From: Acephala macrosclerotiorum
Lineage: Eukaryota; Ascomycota; Leotiomycetes; Helotiales; Mollisiaceae
Assembly: GCA_014904845.1 (NCBI GenBank)
Contig: MU119216.1
Span: 248,001-312,000 of the forward strand
DNA: 64,000 nucleotides
Reading direction: 5' to 3'
Shown: one piece after another, positions 11,040-21,580 of the stretch
Numbering within the stretch: position 1 is the first letter of the stretch
How the letters are laid out: the number at the start of each line of letters is the position of its first letter
Program-made: the position numbers and the translations under genes
The notes under the pieces: generated by a model
Told to the model about the DNA's origin: nothing
Database searches by the model: none
What the model saw: the letters and a program-made list of their open reading frames with translations, nothing else

Positions 11040-12356
11040 GCATCGAAGACGTGTGGATATAGTAATGGAAGAGCATTGTTACCACAAGCCTTCCAGCACA
11101 ACTCCGGTCTGGTTCGTATGTTCTCAATCCTAATAGCAAGACGAAGAACTCACCAAATAAGATAATTCCTCGGCAACACTCAACTCCCACTGCCCATACT
11201 TATCCGGCATTGCATCCTCCAACTCTCTTCTCAACCTTTCCAAAGCTCTAGGCGTACTGAGAAGATAAAACGTAGTGATGGCCAGCGCAGCCCCTGTCGA
11301 CTCGCCTCCTGCTCCAATGAGATCCTGTCCCGTTTGTCCTAGATGATCAGTACTCTTCTCTTTTGGGGAAAAAGTTGGGATCATTCCTGAGCGCTTAGAA
11401 GATTGTGTGTGTTGGAGTAGCTCATCTTCCGAGAGGTCGGAAGTGGGTTCTTTGCCTTCCATGGCTTGGAGGATTTGGGTGTTGACTTTCTGGGATTGTT
11501 ATGCTTCCTCCCATCTAAAATGACATGGTGACAAAGGTATGGAAGTACTAACCTTCTGCATATCAAGCACTAACATCAAATCCGGATTTAACCCTTCACA
11601 ACCTACTTAGGTAAGTTCTTAAACACAATAAACAACCAAGGAAACTGCTTCGTCCACTTCGTCATATCCGCTGTATTTTTAACCATCTCCTTCCAAACAG
11701 GCAAAAAAATCTGGGACTATCAAGTAAAGTCTAACTCCTATTCAACGCATACATAGTCACAACATCGGTCGTGAAACACATATAAACTAATCGCATGTTA
11801 AGTGGCTGACCATGCCTCTGACTCCATCGATTTGGGAACAGTGTTTCTCGATCATGGAGGAGATGACGAGCATTAGGCGGACGATTGAGGCTTTGGAGAA
11901 GAAGGAGTTAAGTGCTTGGCGGCACATGCGGTGGACATCGTGGGCCACGGCTCCGAGTGCGGTGTTTGGGTTTCCGAATCGCCCAATGCAGAAAGCACGC
12001 TTGCCCCTTATGCCGGAATTTGAGAAGACGAGGTGGTAGAAGTTTGGATCATCGATATGAATTTCGTAAGGATTGATTCGTATGATTGGACCTTGATTCT
12101 GTCAACGAGTCACACGATACAAAGGTGAAGCTCCAATACCGTACTGCTTGTGCCATTCTTGAATCTGGAAAGTAAATTGTTCCCTCTTGATCGCTTCATA
12201 GTAGAACTCGTACCAGAGGGTCGCAACTGTTAGCTTCGAGCCTGAGAATTTTGAGATTGGACTGAAATAGAGGTGGTAAACTACAAGACTAGCACAATAG
12301 ACGACGAAGGGAGAAGTTGAAAGAAGCATAACAATAGAGCTTGTGTGGACTGCCAT
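11040..12356 (-). pseudogene. Decayed microsomal cytochrome P450
   Basis: The minus strand reads like an ascomycete class II P450. It has an N-terminal membrane segment (12356-12102), then IIRINPYEIHIDDPNFY, VAHDVHRMCRQALNSFFS, a CFTTDVVT block near 11770, an I-helix AGGESTGAALA and LRRELEDAMPDKYGQWELS. The frame is broken repeatedly between about 11800 and 11480: TAG replaces an aromatic codon after YALNRS, frame changes follow in the DSP..F block, and further TAG and TAA codons interrupt LKNLPK and VVKGLNPD. After ELSYL the homology runs on only as TGVVLEGL near 11085. The K-helix ExxR, the PERF region and the Cys heme loop are absent. It cannot make an active P450. The substrate class is unknown. 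Confidence 0.85.
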
Positions 12357-13117
12357 CGTGCAAGACGTCAGTCAATTGTATCGATTTCGACGTTAAAGGT
12401 GGGGGTATAATGCGAGGAAGAATGAGACGAGCAGGGTATCTACTGTCATGTCGTCTCTCTTTTCCAATTCAAATTAAGAATCACTGCTTGGTGTCGTAGA
12501 TTGTGGCGTTGAACCACAAGTTCCCCGTAGTGACAGGGAGAGAAATTCTGCTCAACTTCGTAGCTTTTAGTTTCAACTCCTACTAGTCCCAAGATATGAG
12601 ACGCTCTGGCCTCATAACATTGACATGCACTTGTCAGCTTCGGGAATATGAATTGGTTGGGTCTGAAGCTGTGAATACCCGAGCCGTAGACAATTCAAAC
12701 CATGGCCTGGGTGGTTGAATCATTCAGGAGAACCTCTGGACCTCACATAACCAGATGTCGAAATCAAACAAGGTTTTAAGATTCGGACTTTGCCTCGAAT
12801 TTCAAATGCAATGCTCACTTGAGCCCAAAATCCGAAGACTAATGTTCCTGGTGCGAAAAGCCAATCGTGTCCCTTTAAAGGCCTTGTGAGAAAGTTAAGA
12901 CATTAGCAACAGGAACTTCATCTTCCGTTACCGACTTTTGATGGCCATGTTAGAATGCGCAAAGAATGCGGAACACGGCTTTGTCACGAGATTGTCCAAT
13001 CAGGACCATGTTGATCGCTTCAACCATGCTGGTAATTGCGAGTGTACAATGCTTGAATTACTCGTACAAACAGAATGAGTATCTGAAAATCACCGAAACG
13101 CCACGTAAACTGCTCGT
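12357..13117. other. Intergenic, no gene recognised
   Basis: Upstream of the dead P450 and downstream of the VTI1 stop codon. No open frame of note; nothing else recognised. Confidence 0.6.
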
Positions 13118-13912
13118 TCATTTGAACTTGCTGTAAATAACGGCAACGATAAGGAGAACCAAAACCGTAATGATCGAGATTGTTATAATCCTATTCGTAG
13201 CCATCCTGTATCAAAATCATCAGCATTTCGTCGTTGGCCACTATATTTAGGGGAACATAGGGGACGATTTACCTACGAGCCATCCCCCTCAATGTTTTCA
13301 CACTTCTATCAACGTAGCCCTCACTCTCCAACAGCATATCGTTTGTGTGCTGGATCGTCTCTCTCTGTCTATGCAGATCGGCCAGGGTGCTTGCTCCAAT
13401 TGCCTCCGTCTCGTTTGCCAGTGCTTGACTAGCCTTTAGTCTCTGCGAGCTGCGATCGAGTCTATCTGTTCCAGACAATAGTTGTTGTCTCTGCTCAAGC
13501 TGGACATCGTTTGGATTATCAGAGTATCGGGGTCCGAACAAAGCAGATCGGTCATCGGCGAGAGTTCTCAACTTCCTCTTTGCAACATCGACATCCGACT
13601 CATGATTGCGGAATCGTTGATTGACTTTCGTACGGGTGGCCGATGGAATGTTCTGCTTCTCTAGGCGCATCTGATCAAGCTGGGACCTTGTCAACATGAC
13701 TTCCAAACACACAATACATCTGCAAGACCTACCAATTCATTCGCCTCCTCCAACGCTCGCTCTGCCTGGCTGATTGCTGCTTTGCGTGGCTCGCCTGCCA
13801 TGTCTGGAATCTGATCCAGCTTCTGGTTCAGATCTGCCTGAACCAACTTGAGCTCTGCTTCATAGCTGCTGAATAGCTCGGAGCCCGCATCTGTATCTAG
13901 TGGGTTCGCCAT
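13118..13912 (-). CDS. VTI1: Vti1-type Qb-SNARE
   Basis: Vti1 is a Qb-SNARE acting in Golgi, endosome and vacuole fusion. Three exons are inferred on the minus strand: 13912-13733, 13679-13273 and 13205-13118, giving 224 residues, close to yeast Vti1 (217). The N-terminal Habc region begins MANPLDTDAGSELFSSYEAE, and the exon 1/2 join reads ANELLDQMRLEKQN, matching the family LLDQM block. The SNARE motif contains QQLLSGTDRL, ANETEAIGAS, LHRQRETI with the central Gln, and YVDRSVKTLRGMARR. The last exon, too short to show as an open frame, supplies MATNRIITISIITVLVLLI and the C-terminal SKFK tail, i.e. the tail anchor. Splice sites are GTAGGT/CCCAG and GTAAAT/TACAG. The frame is intact. Confidence 0.95.
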
Positions 13913-14615
13913 TATGGATGAGATGGAGATTGTAGGAGAGGAAGCTCGTCGTCAGCGGAGATTCGTGGTCTTATCGTCGTTGCCTTCGACTGCGGGAAGG
14001 TCTCGGCTCCGAGCTAAGCAGACCGGCTGGAGATCTGGGTCACTAGGCGCGATGACAGCTGACAGGAGCTTCGTGGATGCGGTCTTTGATGGTTATACAA
14101 GGCGTTGCAGGGTCGTGAAGGGATGGATGTTGTGTATTTGATGAAGTTGATGTTGTTGGGATGTCTGCGAAGACAATGGGCCGCTGCTTTCAGGAACAGT
14201 AACAACGCCACACTCCCCCAGCCACACGAGAGCCACAATAGAAATGTACAGGGGATCTCAACCCATGTCCATGATGATATCAAACATTCCTTGAATAATA
14301 TAGAGTTTGAGCTTTGACGAATGCAAACATCCTCATACAAGTCTCACGAGCTTCAACGATCATCATTTTCTGTTCTCTTGGTCATACTTTCTCTACCTTC
14401 CGGTCTGTATTTTAACTTTCTCATACGAAATTTTGCTTGGTCTCACATGAAAGGCACTAAATCTGCTCTCATTCGTCCCGTTCCACTGCATATCATCAAG
14501 GAATCATGCCGTCACAGCCAACAAACCCCTCTATCAGTGCCAACCCACTCGGTGACGGGGAGAATGACTTGTGAATATAATATCTCTTTACCTACAGCTT
14601 CTCATATCTTTAATT
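13913..14615. other. Divergent intergenic region
   Basis: Lies between VTI1 (minus) and the FAD protein (plus), so it should carry both promoters. Open frames at 13914-14141 and 14321-14644 show no recognisable domain. An ATG at 14571 is in frame with the downstream gene and could extend it by 15 hydrophobic residues. Confidence 0.55.
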
Positions 14616-16291
14616 ATGGCTTCCCTAACTCCTCGCGTCCCTAGAAAAAAGGTTGCAATTATTGGCAGTGGTTGTGCAGGACTCGGTGCACTATGGGCTC
14701 TGAACCGTACTCACCACGACGTCTATATTTACGAAGCTGCGGATCGATTGGGCGGGCATACGAACACAGTCGAGTTCAAACATGGGAAGGCGAAGACTTT
14801 GGTAGATACGGGCTTTATCGTCCTCAATACTGCCACTTATCGTGAGTTCTTTGCGCCTCTCTCAATTGTATGTGCTAACCCTACACAGCCAATTTCATAG
14901 CTTTCTTGAAAGCTATAAAAGTTCCTACAGTACCGACTGAGATGACATTTGGTGTATCGCGGGACGAAGGTACTTTTGAATGGGCCGGAACGTCATTATC
15001 TGCGGTCTTTGCGCAGCGAAAGAACATCTTCTTCCCTCGAGTCTGGCGGATGATATTTGACATAATACGATTCAATCAATTCGCACTGGATCTTCTAAAA
15101 GAAGAGGAGGGGAGTGAGGAATATACGAATGGGGTCAACGGCAACGGGAACGGGAACGGGAACGGCAAGGGAGCTTCAGTTTCGTTGAGCGAGAAACAAG
15201 AGACAATTGGAGAATACCTCGATCGAGAAGGATATTCGGATACCTTCCGAGATGACTATCTTATCCCCATGACGGCTGCTGTTTGGAGTACCAGCCCAGA
15301 CAAATGCTCTCTAGAGTTTCCCGCGATCACTTTGGTCAGGTTCATGTAAGTCTAGCACTAATTGTCAAAAAGTACTTGCTAACAATACAGGTGGAATCAC
15401 CATCTTCTGAGCACCGTTGCTACAAGACCATCATGGCTCACCATCAAAGACGGCGCAAAAGCATACATCGACGCAGTCATGAATGGCTTTCCCCCGAATC
15501 ACATCTTCCTCGCCACCCCTGTCGAGTCAGTAACCAATGACGATGACGGTCGTGTACGAATCCACCTCGAGAGCGGAAAGACTGAGGTGTACGACCACGT
15601 CATAATCGCAACTCACGGTGACCAAGCTCATGCTCTGGTTCTACCAGAAGCCGACCACGAGGAGAAAGATATCCTGTCTGGTTTCAAAACTAGCAAGAAT
15701 ACTGCTATCCTCCACTCGGATTTGTCCCTGATGCCGAGGTCGAGAAAGGCGTGGTCGTCGTGGAATTATATCACTAAGTCGACGGGGTACTCGAATAACG
15801 TGGATCAAGTGTGCTTGACTTATAACATGAACATCCTACAGCACCTGCAGCCGGAAACTTTTGGGGACGTCCTCGTGACGCTGAATCCGCTTCACATGCC
15901 AGATCCGGACAAAGTTCAAGGTCGATACTCCTACTCGCACCCTCTTTACAACGCACAATCTATCCGCTCGCAAAGCTTGCTGCCAAGGATACAGAACACC
16001 CGAGGCATAAGTTACTGTGGCGCTTGGACAAAATATGGCTTCCACGAAGATGGCTTCTCGAGCGGTATCAAGGTCGCACAAGACCACCTCGGTGCCCAGC
16101 TTCCCTTTAAATTCACGGATAGCACTTTCAGTCGAGGGAGAAGACCTGTCCTTGGACTGGCAGATCTACTTCTGAGGGCCTGGATCATGCTCGTTCAGCT
16201 ACTCATTGTGGTAATTGAGCGGATCTTCAGAGTTGAGAGAGGATCGCGGAAGCAGACACAGTCGATGCAGGGGCTCAAGAAATTGCAGTGA
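14616..16291 (+). CDS. FAD-dependent amine-oxidase-like protein (COG2907 type)
   Basis: Three exons, 14616-14841, 14889-15345 and 15391-16291, give 527 residues. The N-terminus has the Rossmann FAD motif [17 protein letters not shown] followed by the second-strand acid in [15 protein letters not shown], as in the NAD/FAD-binding amine-oxidase group COG2907. Further blocks are [17 protein letters not shown] across the first intron and the C-terminal [19 protein letters not shown], the usual FAD-contact segment. A hydrophobic segment ([17 protein letters not shown]) near the C-terminus suggests a membrane anchor. A short Asn-Gly repeat from an (AACGGG)n tract at 15137-15169 is probably a loop. 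The substrate is unknown; bacterial relatives sit with cyclopropane-fatty-acid synthases, so a lipid-related role is possible. An alternative in-frame start lies at 14571. Confidence 0.88.
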
Positions 16292-16382
16292 GGTAAATAC
16301 CATTCATGGCGTCGGGAGTTGGAGCGAAGGTCGTCCTCTGTATAATGACTCGAAAACGGTGATCGTTGGCGCAAGGAATTCA

Positions 16383-16560
16383 AGAATTCAATGCCCCAAC
16401 CAATGTCGATGTCCGGGAAAATGATAATTTCCCAAGCCTATGTCAATGTCCTAGCCTTATCGATGTCCTAAGCCATATCAATATCCCAGCCAACGCTAGT
16501 GCCCTTTCCGCTGCCAATATCCTAGCTCTACAAAATGCCCCAAGTCTCACTGGACTTTCT
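16383..16560. repeat. Degenerate ~18-bp tandem repeat
   Basis: About seven to nine imperfect units of 17-19 bp, such as AGCCTATGTCAATGTCCT, AGCCTTATCGATGTCCTA, AGCCATATCAATATCCC and AGCCAACGCTAGTGCCC. It lies just after the FAD gene. An open frame at 16366-16623 runs through it, but it is probably non-coding. Confidence 0.6.
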
Positions 16561-16782
16561 GGTAATTGTAATGACCGGCACCCGCAAGGAAATCTCGAGA
16601 ATTGTTCTCATTTCTATCGCTAAACTTTCTCACCCCGAACATCGAGAATCAATGTGTAGTATGAGCAGATGCATTCCCTTCGTTAACGCTAGGTAGCTAT
16701 GCAAGTGCCTCCAGGTCCCTCACAACTGAGCAAATAATACTACTCCTCTGTCCCCGGTCCTAGCTCTGTGCTGTGATGAAAT

Positions 16783-17757
16783 TCAATACCGGTCCTCTCG
16801 CAGGATATTCCAAAGGTCGTTCTTCCTTTGGCGATTACTATTTGAGGGCAAATGGCTCAGCGTGCGGACGTCGAATTCATTCTTGCCGGTTTGCCTGTCC
16901 GTCTCAGAAGTGGAGTTTTGGGGTTCGCTTGGTGTATTCGTGTCGGGAGTAGGACCGTTCTTCTCAATATCCGACTCACTCGAGGCGATCGGACCACCTA
17001 TGTCGGTCTTGTCAACGTCGCCGATGCGTTCTCCTCCACCTTGTGTAGCCTGTTCTTGACGGTAGTTCTCAATCGCACTGCTTAGCTCAGATGCCATTGT
17101 CGAGTTCATTCCCCGACCTTGCCTCTTCATTTGACGTATCATCGTCACCATCATTCGAATGCCGTTCCTACCGCCTCCTCGATCTGTCGTCCTACCCACA
17201 TTTCTCCATTGCTGGTTGCATTAAGGGTTAGACCGACAATGAACCTGACATAGGGGAGGTACAAATCACTATCGAAGTAACGGCGATCTTGATAGCGACG
17301 AATCTTGACGGAAGTTGTGGGAGAGATGTACTTGGGGTCTTGATCTCCGATGGCAGTGACTGCTCTCTATTTCACAAAATATCTGAATCAGTACAGAGCT
17401 TTGGGAAGACTGAAAAGGTCCTAGGAGTAGTGGGACGTTCGAGAAGTGACGAACCTGCACCATCTCTGGCTTAGACATGGCAAATCGAGGAGTCGGTGCA
17501 TCCTCATTGACTAATTCCGTAAGTTCCGGCCATAGAACCAGTCGACTCCGCTCAAACAGCCAGATATACAGAAGGTCCTGGCGTCCGTTGGTGATTCCAA
17601 CTTCGTAGGCCAGCTCATTCATCGTGATTGGTCTCGGTTCGTCGCCGCTCGTTGTTGTGCAGGTCGTCGAGCAAATCGTGGATTTGGAATGTCCCTTCGA
17701 TCTGGGAACATCGCGAAGAAGAGCAAGTTTCCGCCATGGAAGGACAGTACTAGTCAT
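16783..17757 (-). CDS. Conserved-looking protein of unknown function
   Basis: I do not recognise this protein. A three-exon model on the minus strand (17757-17455, 17366-17250, 17211-16783) gives about 282 residues. Exon 1 contains MNELAYEVGITNGRQDLLY and WLFERSRLVLWPELTELV. Exon 2 contains AIGDQDPKYISPTTSVKIRR and RRYFDSDLYLPY. Exon 3 contains GRTTDRGGGRNGIRMMV and a hydrophilic tail rich in Ser, Thr, Asn and Glu. The first intron (GTTCGT...AATAG, 88 nt) is reasonable. The second is uncertain: a 38-nt form (17212-17249) keeps the frame, and a 71-nt form using a GTACCT donor also does. No signal peptide or membrane segment is seen. A (TTCC)n tract sits directly upstream of the start. Confidence 0.6.
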
Positions 17758-17764
17758 CGGTACG

Positions 17765-17803
17765 TTCCTTCCTTCCTTCCTTCCTTCCTTCCTTCCTTCC
17801 TTC
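17765..17803. repeat. (TTCC)n microsatellite
   Basis: About ten perfect tetranucleotide copies, starting a few bases upstream of the minus-strand start codon at 17757, so it lies in that gene's 5' leader or promoter. Confidence 0.95.
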
Positions 17804-18166
17804 TACTTTGCTCCCCTCGGAGGGACGGACAGGAAGGAGGAGACCGATAATTGAAAACGAGATCTTAGAGGGTAAGACCGAGAGACACCGTCACCAAGTG
17901 CCCACGCATCAGAACCGGAACTAATCAATCAACAAAACGTTGTATGAGGTCCCTGCCCACCCGCAAGATCACTACGGACAATAAGTCAGCTCTGACTCAG
18001 CTCTGAGTATCATGCCCTTGTAGGATTTGTAGATTGCGTCGGTCCGATCAGTAGATTGACTTGAGTGATCCAGTCCATTGCTTCAGAAATGAAGCCAACC
18101 GCCTGGGTATCAACGTCCCCATAAATGGTCCAAACGCCACCTACGCATGCATCTCTGTACAATACA
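17804..18166. other. Intergenic, no gene recognised
   Basis: Contains the upstream region of the minus-strand gene at 16783-17757 and the 3' end of DSC3. Nothing else seen. Confidence 0.6.
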
Positions 18167-19054
18167 TCAGGATACGACCCTTAGCATCCCAAAAGAAAGA
18201 CTTAAGACAAATCCCGTGAACACGGCAATACGCCTTCTTCTCGACCATACTCCCTCCTCTCTAATCAACCATCCTACACATCCTAGGGGCCACAGAAATC
18301 CCATAATGTTTCCCCACAGCAGATCATCCAACGCCCCTCCTCCCAACCCATCATCTCCAAAATCAAAGCCTTGAGCACTAGCACCTGCACCTGCACCGCC
18401 ATTATCATCTATCCACGCATCTTCCATTCGTAACAATGTGCTCGGTGACGGCATGGTATCCGGTGTGTGGATATTTGATTGTATAGAACGGAATTGTAAT
18501 CGTAGCTGGTTCACTTCTGCAGCTGTGAATCCACCTTGTAACAATCTATCAAAGCCTCGAGAGGCAGGCGTTGTAGTGGTTTTCTGTGTAGGCGTTCCAT
18601 TGCCATATTCACTAGGCATCCGTTTCTGGCTCTTATTCGCAGATTCAGCAGCAGCTAAAGCTTCTGCGGAGAGCTCGGCCGAGGTGAGAACATCTCCAAT
18701 TGAACAATTGATGTAGACTCGAGGAGGTGCTGGCTCGATGGCTTTGCCCTTGCCTTTTGGATCGGGGGTTTTGGGAGGAGGTAGTGGGATCTTGAGGACG
18801 GAGGAGAGGATGTCATCGTCTTTGAGAAGCTTGCCGCTGTGGATTAGACGATAGCGATGTTTAGATGTCGGAGCTTCGACTTTGGAACGGATGAGGTGCT
18901 TGAGTGCTATTACGCTCGTAGAATCCGCGGTAGGAATGTCTAGTAGGAGATCGGGAATCGATGTCGTAAATCGCACTGTGATGGGAAGGATTGGAGTCTC
19001 CATTCCGTCTTGTGGAGGTGGGAAGGATGCCATTGCAGCAAAATCCTCCTGCAA
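18167..19054 (-). CDS. dsc3: DSC E3 ubiquitin ligase complex subunit 3 (Dsc3)
   Basis: Single exon, 295 residues. Dsc3 is a subunit of the Golgi/endosomal Dsc ubiquitin ligase that promotes SREBP cleavage in filamentous fungi and fission yeast. Residues about 22-110 form a ubiquitin-like domain (PILPITVRFTTSIPDLLLDI, then KHRYRLIHSGKLLKDDD), the DUF2407 pattern. The C-terminal part has RLLQGGFTAAEVNQLRLQF, then an acidic/Gly-rich stretch and two hydrophobic segments (GNIMGFLWPLGCVGWLI and IAVFTGFVLSLSFGML), fitting the two C-terminal membrane spans. The start could be 19054 or 19033 (MASFPPP). Frame intact. Confidence 0.92.
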   Translation of the reverse strand: MQEDFAAMASFPPPQDGMETPILPITVRFTTSIPDLLLDIPTADSTSVIALKHLIRSKVEAPTSKHRYRLIHSGKLLKDDDILSSVLKIPLPPPKTPDPKGKGKAIEPAPPRVYINCSIGDVLTSAELSAEALAAAESANKSQKRMPSEYGNGTPTQKTTTTPASRGFDRLLQGGFTAAEVNQLRLQFRSIQSNIHTPDTMPSPSTLLRMEDAWIDDNGGAGAGASAQGFDFGDDGLGGGALDDLLWGNIMGFLWPLGCVGWLIREEGVWSRRRRIAVFTGFVLSLSFGMLRVVS

Positions 19055-19588
19055 GAAAGGTAGATGCGGCCAAACAATCCTTCGGAGCTCACATTATCGC
19101 CCGTTTCAGTCGTTGCCACAGGAAATCGAGAGGCGTTGAAGAGTAATGGCGTCGTTGGATTGGTGCTGAAAGTATGAGTGCGATCTGGCGACTATTCCCC
19201 ACATGCGAGAGAGCGGGTGATCCCGACACTTGCAGCCTCGTCGGTCTGGAGAACCGAGGGGGACACTTAGCCATAAAGGGGTAAGAATAGCAGGTACTCT
19301 GTTAAACAAAAGCTTCTCTTTCCCGAAACAAACAATCTCTCGTACCGCCTTGTATTTCACTTCTCCCTACGAGTTTCCCTCCTTACCTTTTCTCGATTTT
19401 CGAAGTAGAAAACCTTCAAATATTAATTGCCGTTCTCCTTCCATGGCTCTCCGTAATTGACGCAATCCCGAAGCTCGGCCAAAGGTACAACCCTCGCAAA
19501 AAAGTAAGATCAACACTTCGACTCATGCGCCCTTTCTATGCGTCGGCCGTGAAGGTGGGATCTTACTTATTACTCATCCAGTTCCCAC
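19055..19588. other. Divergent promoter region between dsc3 and the aminotransferase gene
   Basis: No gene recognised. Short frames at 19089-19274 and 19230-19460 look like chance frames. Confidence 0.6.
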
Positions 19589-21235
19589 ATGAGGACCATA
19601 ACTTCGTTTCCTCGATTGGCACGCAACGCAAAGCATAGCAACGCAACCAGCTTCGAAGCACGACGAAACTTCCACCCCACTATGGCTAGCAAGGGCAAGT
19701 TGCAACCAGCAGCGAGGGTAGCTGGCAGGAGACAAGATGTGTGGTATGCGCTAAACCTCACTTTCAATATCTTCAATTCTATTGTTTTCTTTGGTACAAA
19801 TTCGGTACAAAGTGGAAAAAACCAGAACAAGAATGGCGGGGTAGCTCAATGTACCCGCGAAAACATCTTCCTTCTTATATTCCCTTAGCGGATGTGGCAG
19901 ACCTTAAACTAACACGAATATCTAGGACTATCGTCAACGAAGGTGCTGCAGCATCCCCAAAGCAACCAATCGTCAACATGGGCCAAGGTTTCTTTGGTTA
20001 CAACCCTCCACCTTTCATCATACAAGCTGCCCAAGAAGCCCTCACCAAAGTCGATTGCAACCAATACTCTCCCACCAGAGGACGCCCTCGTCTAAAGAAG
20101 GCTATCGCAGATTCGTACTCACCATTATGGGGACGAAAACTGAATCCAGAGACCGAAGTCACCATCACAACGGGAGCAAATGAGGGTTAGTCCACATGAA
20201 CAAGGCAAAAGTGCAGACGTTGACCATAAGCAGGAATGCTGAGCGCCTTCATGGCGTTTATTGAGGAAGGCGACGAGGTCATCATCTTCGAGCCTTTCTT
20301 CGACCAGTAAGTCCGTGGGTTCTCGTCTTCGGGGGCATTCGCTTAAGCTCGACAGATACATCAGCAATATTGAGATGCCAGGCGGAAAGATCAAATATGT
20401 GCCACTGCACCCACCTCCAAAGGGGGCTACTGAGAACACTTCGGCAGGGGAATGGACAATCGACTTTACCGAGCTCGAAGCTGCCATTACTCCTCGCACC
20501 AAGATGATCGTTCTCAACACTCCTCACAATCCAGTCGGCAAAGTATTCTCCAGGGAGGAGCTTATCAAGATTGGGGACCTTTGTGTCAAAAATGAGATCA
20601 TCATTCTTTCTGACGAAGTTTATGATCGCTTGTATTACGTTCCATTCACAAGAATTGCTACGCTGTCGCCTGAAGTCGAGAGACTTACGCTGACCGTCGG
20701 CTCGGCTGGCAAGAACTTCTATGCTACGGGTTGGCGAGTGGGCTGGCTTATTGGTCCTCCTCATCTGATCCAGTATGTAGCCGCGGCGCATACCAGAATA
20801 TGCTATTCTTCCGTCTCGCCATTACAGGAAGCAGCGGCAGTAGGTTTTGAGAAAGCCGACTCCGAAGGCTTCTGGGACTCAGCAATCAAAGAAATGAAGG
20901 GCAAGATGGACAAATTCAATGAGATCTGGAAAGAATTAGATCTGCCGTTCTCTGATCCTGAAGGAGGTTATTTCGTCCTAGTCAACATGAAGAAGGTTCA
21001 GATCCCGGCTGACTACCCATTCCCGGACCATGTCAAAGACAGGCCTAGAGATTTCAAGTTGAGTTGGTTCTTGATCACAGAAGTTGGAGTGGCTGCTATC
21101 CCACCGACGGAATTCTATACTGATGAGAACGCTCACATTGGCGAGGATTGGCTGCGATTTGCCGTTTGTAAGGAGGATGAGATTTTGGAGAAGGCAAAGG
21201 AGAGGCTACGGGACCTGAAGAGATACATAAAATAG
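19589..21235 (+). CDS. BNA3: Kynurenine aminotransferase-like PLP enzyme (BNA3 type)
   Basis: Fold-type I aminotransferase of the kynurenine aminotransferase / cysteine-S-conjugate beta-lyase group, expected to convert kynurenine to kynurenic acid and probably other amino acids. Four exons, 19589-19743, 19926-20185, 20234-20306 and 20356-21235, give 455 residues. Key blocks are NMGQGFFGYNPPPFI, CNQYSPTRGRPRLKKAIA, ITTGANEGMLSAFMAF (spliced), NTPHNPVGKVFSREEL, ILSDEVYDRLYY, SAGKNFYATGWRVGW with the PLP lysine, and the C-terminal LRFAVCKED with the substrate-binding Arg. The first about 30 residues (MRTITSFPRLARNAK...) are basic and lack acids, suggesting a mitochondrial presequence; the internal MASKGKLQPA start would give a cytosolic form. 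Long first intron (182 nt). Frame intact. Confidence 0.92.
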
Positions 21236-21580
21236 AGCCCGAGTACTACTTAGATTTGAGATAGATTCCAACCAACGCTTGCCTCCATGAACAGCCTTTC
21301 TAAAGGGGTCTCGGATAATACACGTGATTTAACTCCGGCGCCTGCCTGTTTGGGAAGAGTGCTTCTTGGCAACTCCGAGATCGTCGACGTTGTGTAAGCC
21401 GCCTTCAACCTTTCAAGGTGCTTCTCGTTAACCGAATGTTTTGTATGTCAAGAGCGGATCATGTACCTTCTCAAAGAGCCTCTTCCTTCTCTGTTTAGTC
21501 TTCATTCTTCCTTCAGGTCACTCCTCTCAAACGTGCATGAAGTTGCCTTGCAGTAGTCCCATGGCTTTTCCGTCTCCAAA
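21236..21580. other. Intergenic: 3' end of the aminotransferase gene and promoter of the Zn2Cys6 gene
   Basis: No open frame of note. No specific regulatory site recognised. Confidence 0.6.

Noticed and set aside
20261..20355. N-terminal extension of the aminotransferase frame starting at 20261
   Set aside because: The frame reads through an intron (20307-20355); splicing gives EPFFDQYISNIE, as in the family.
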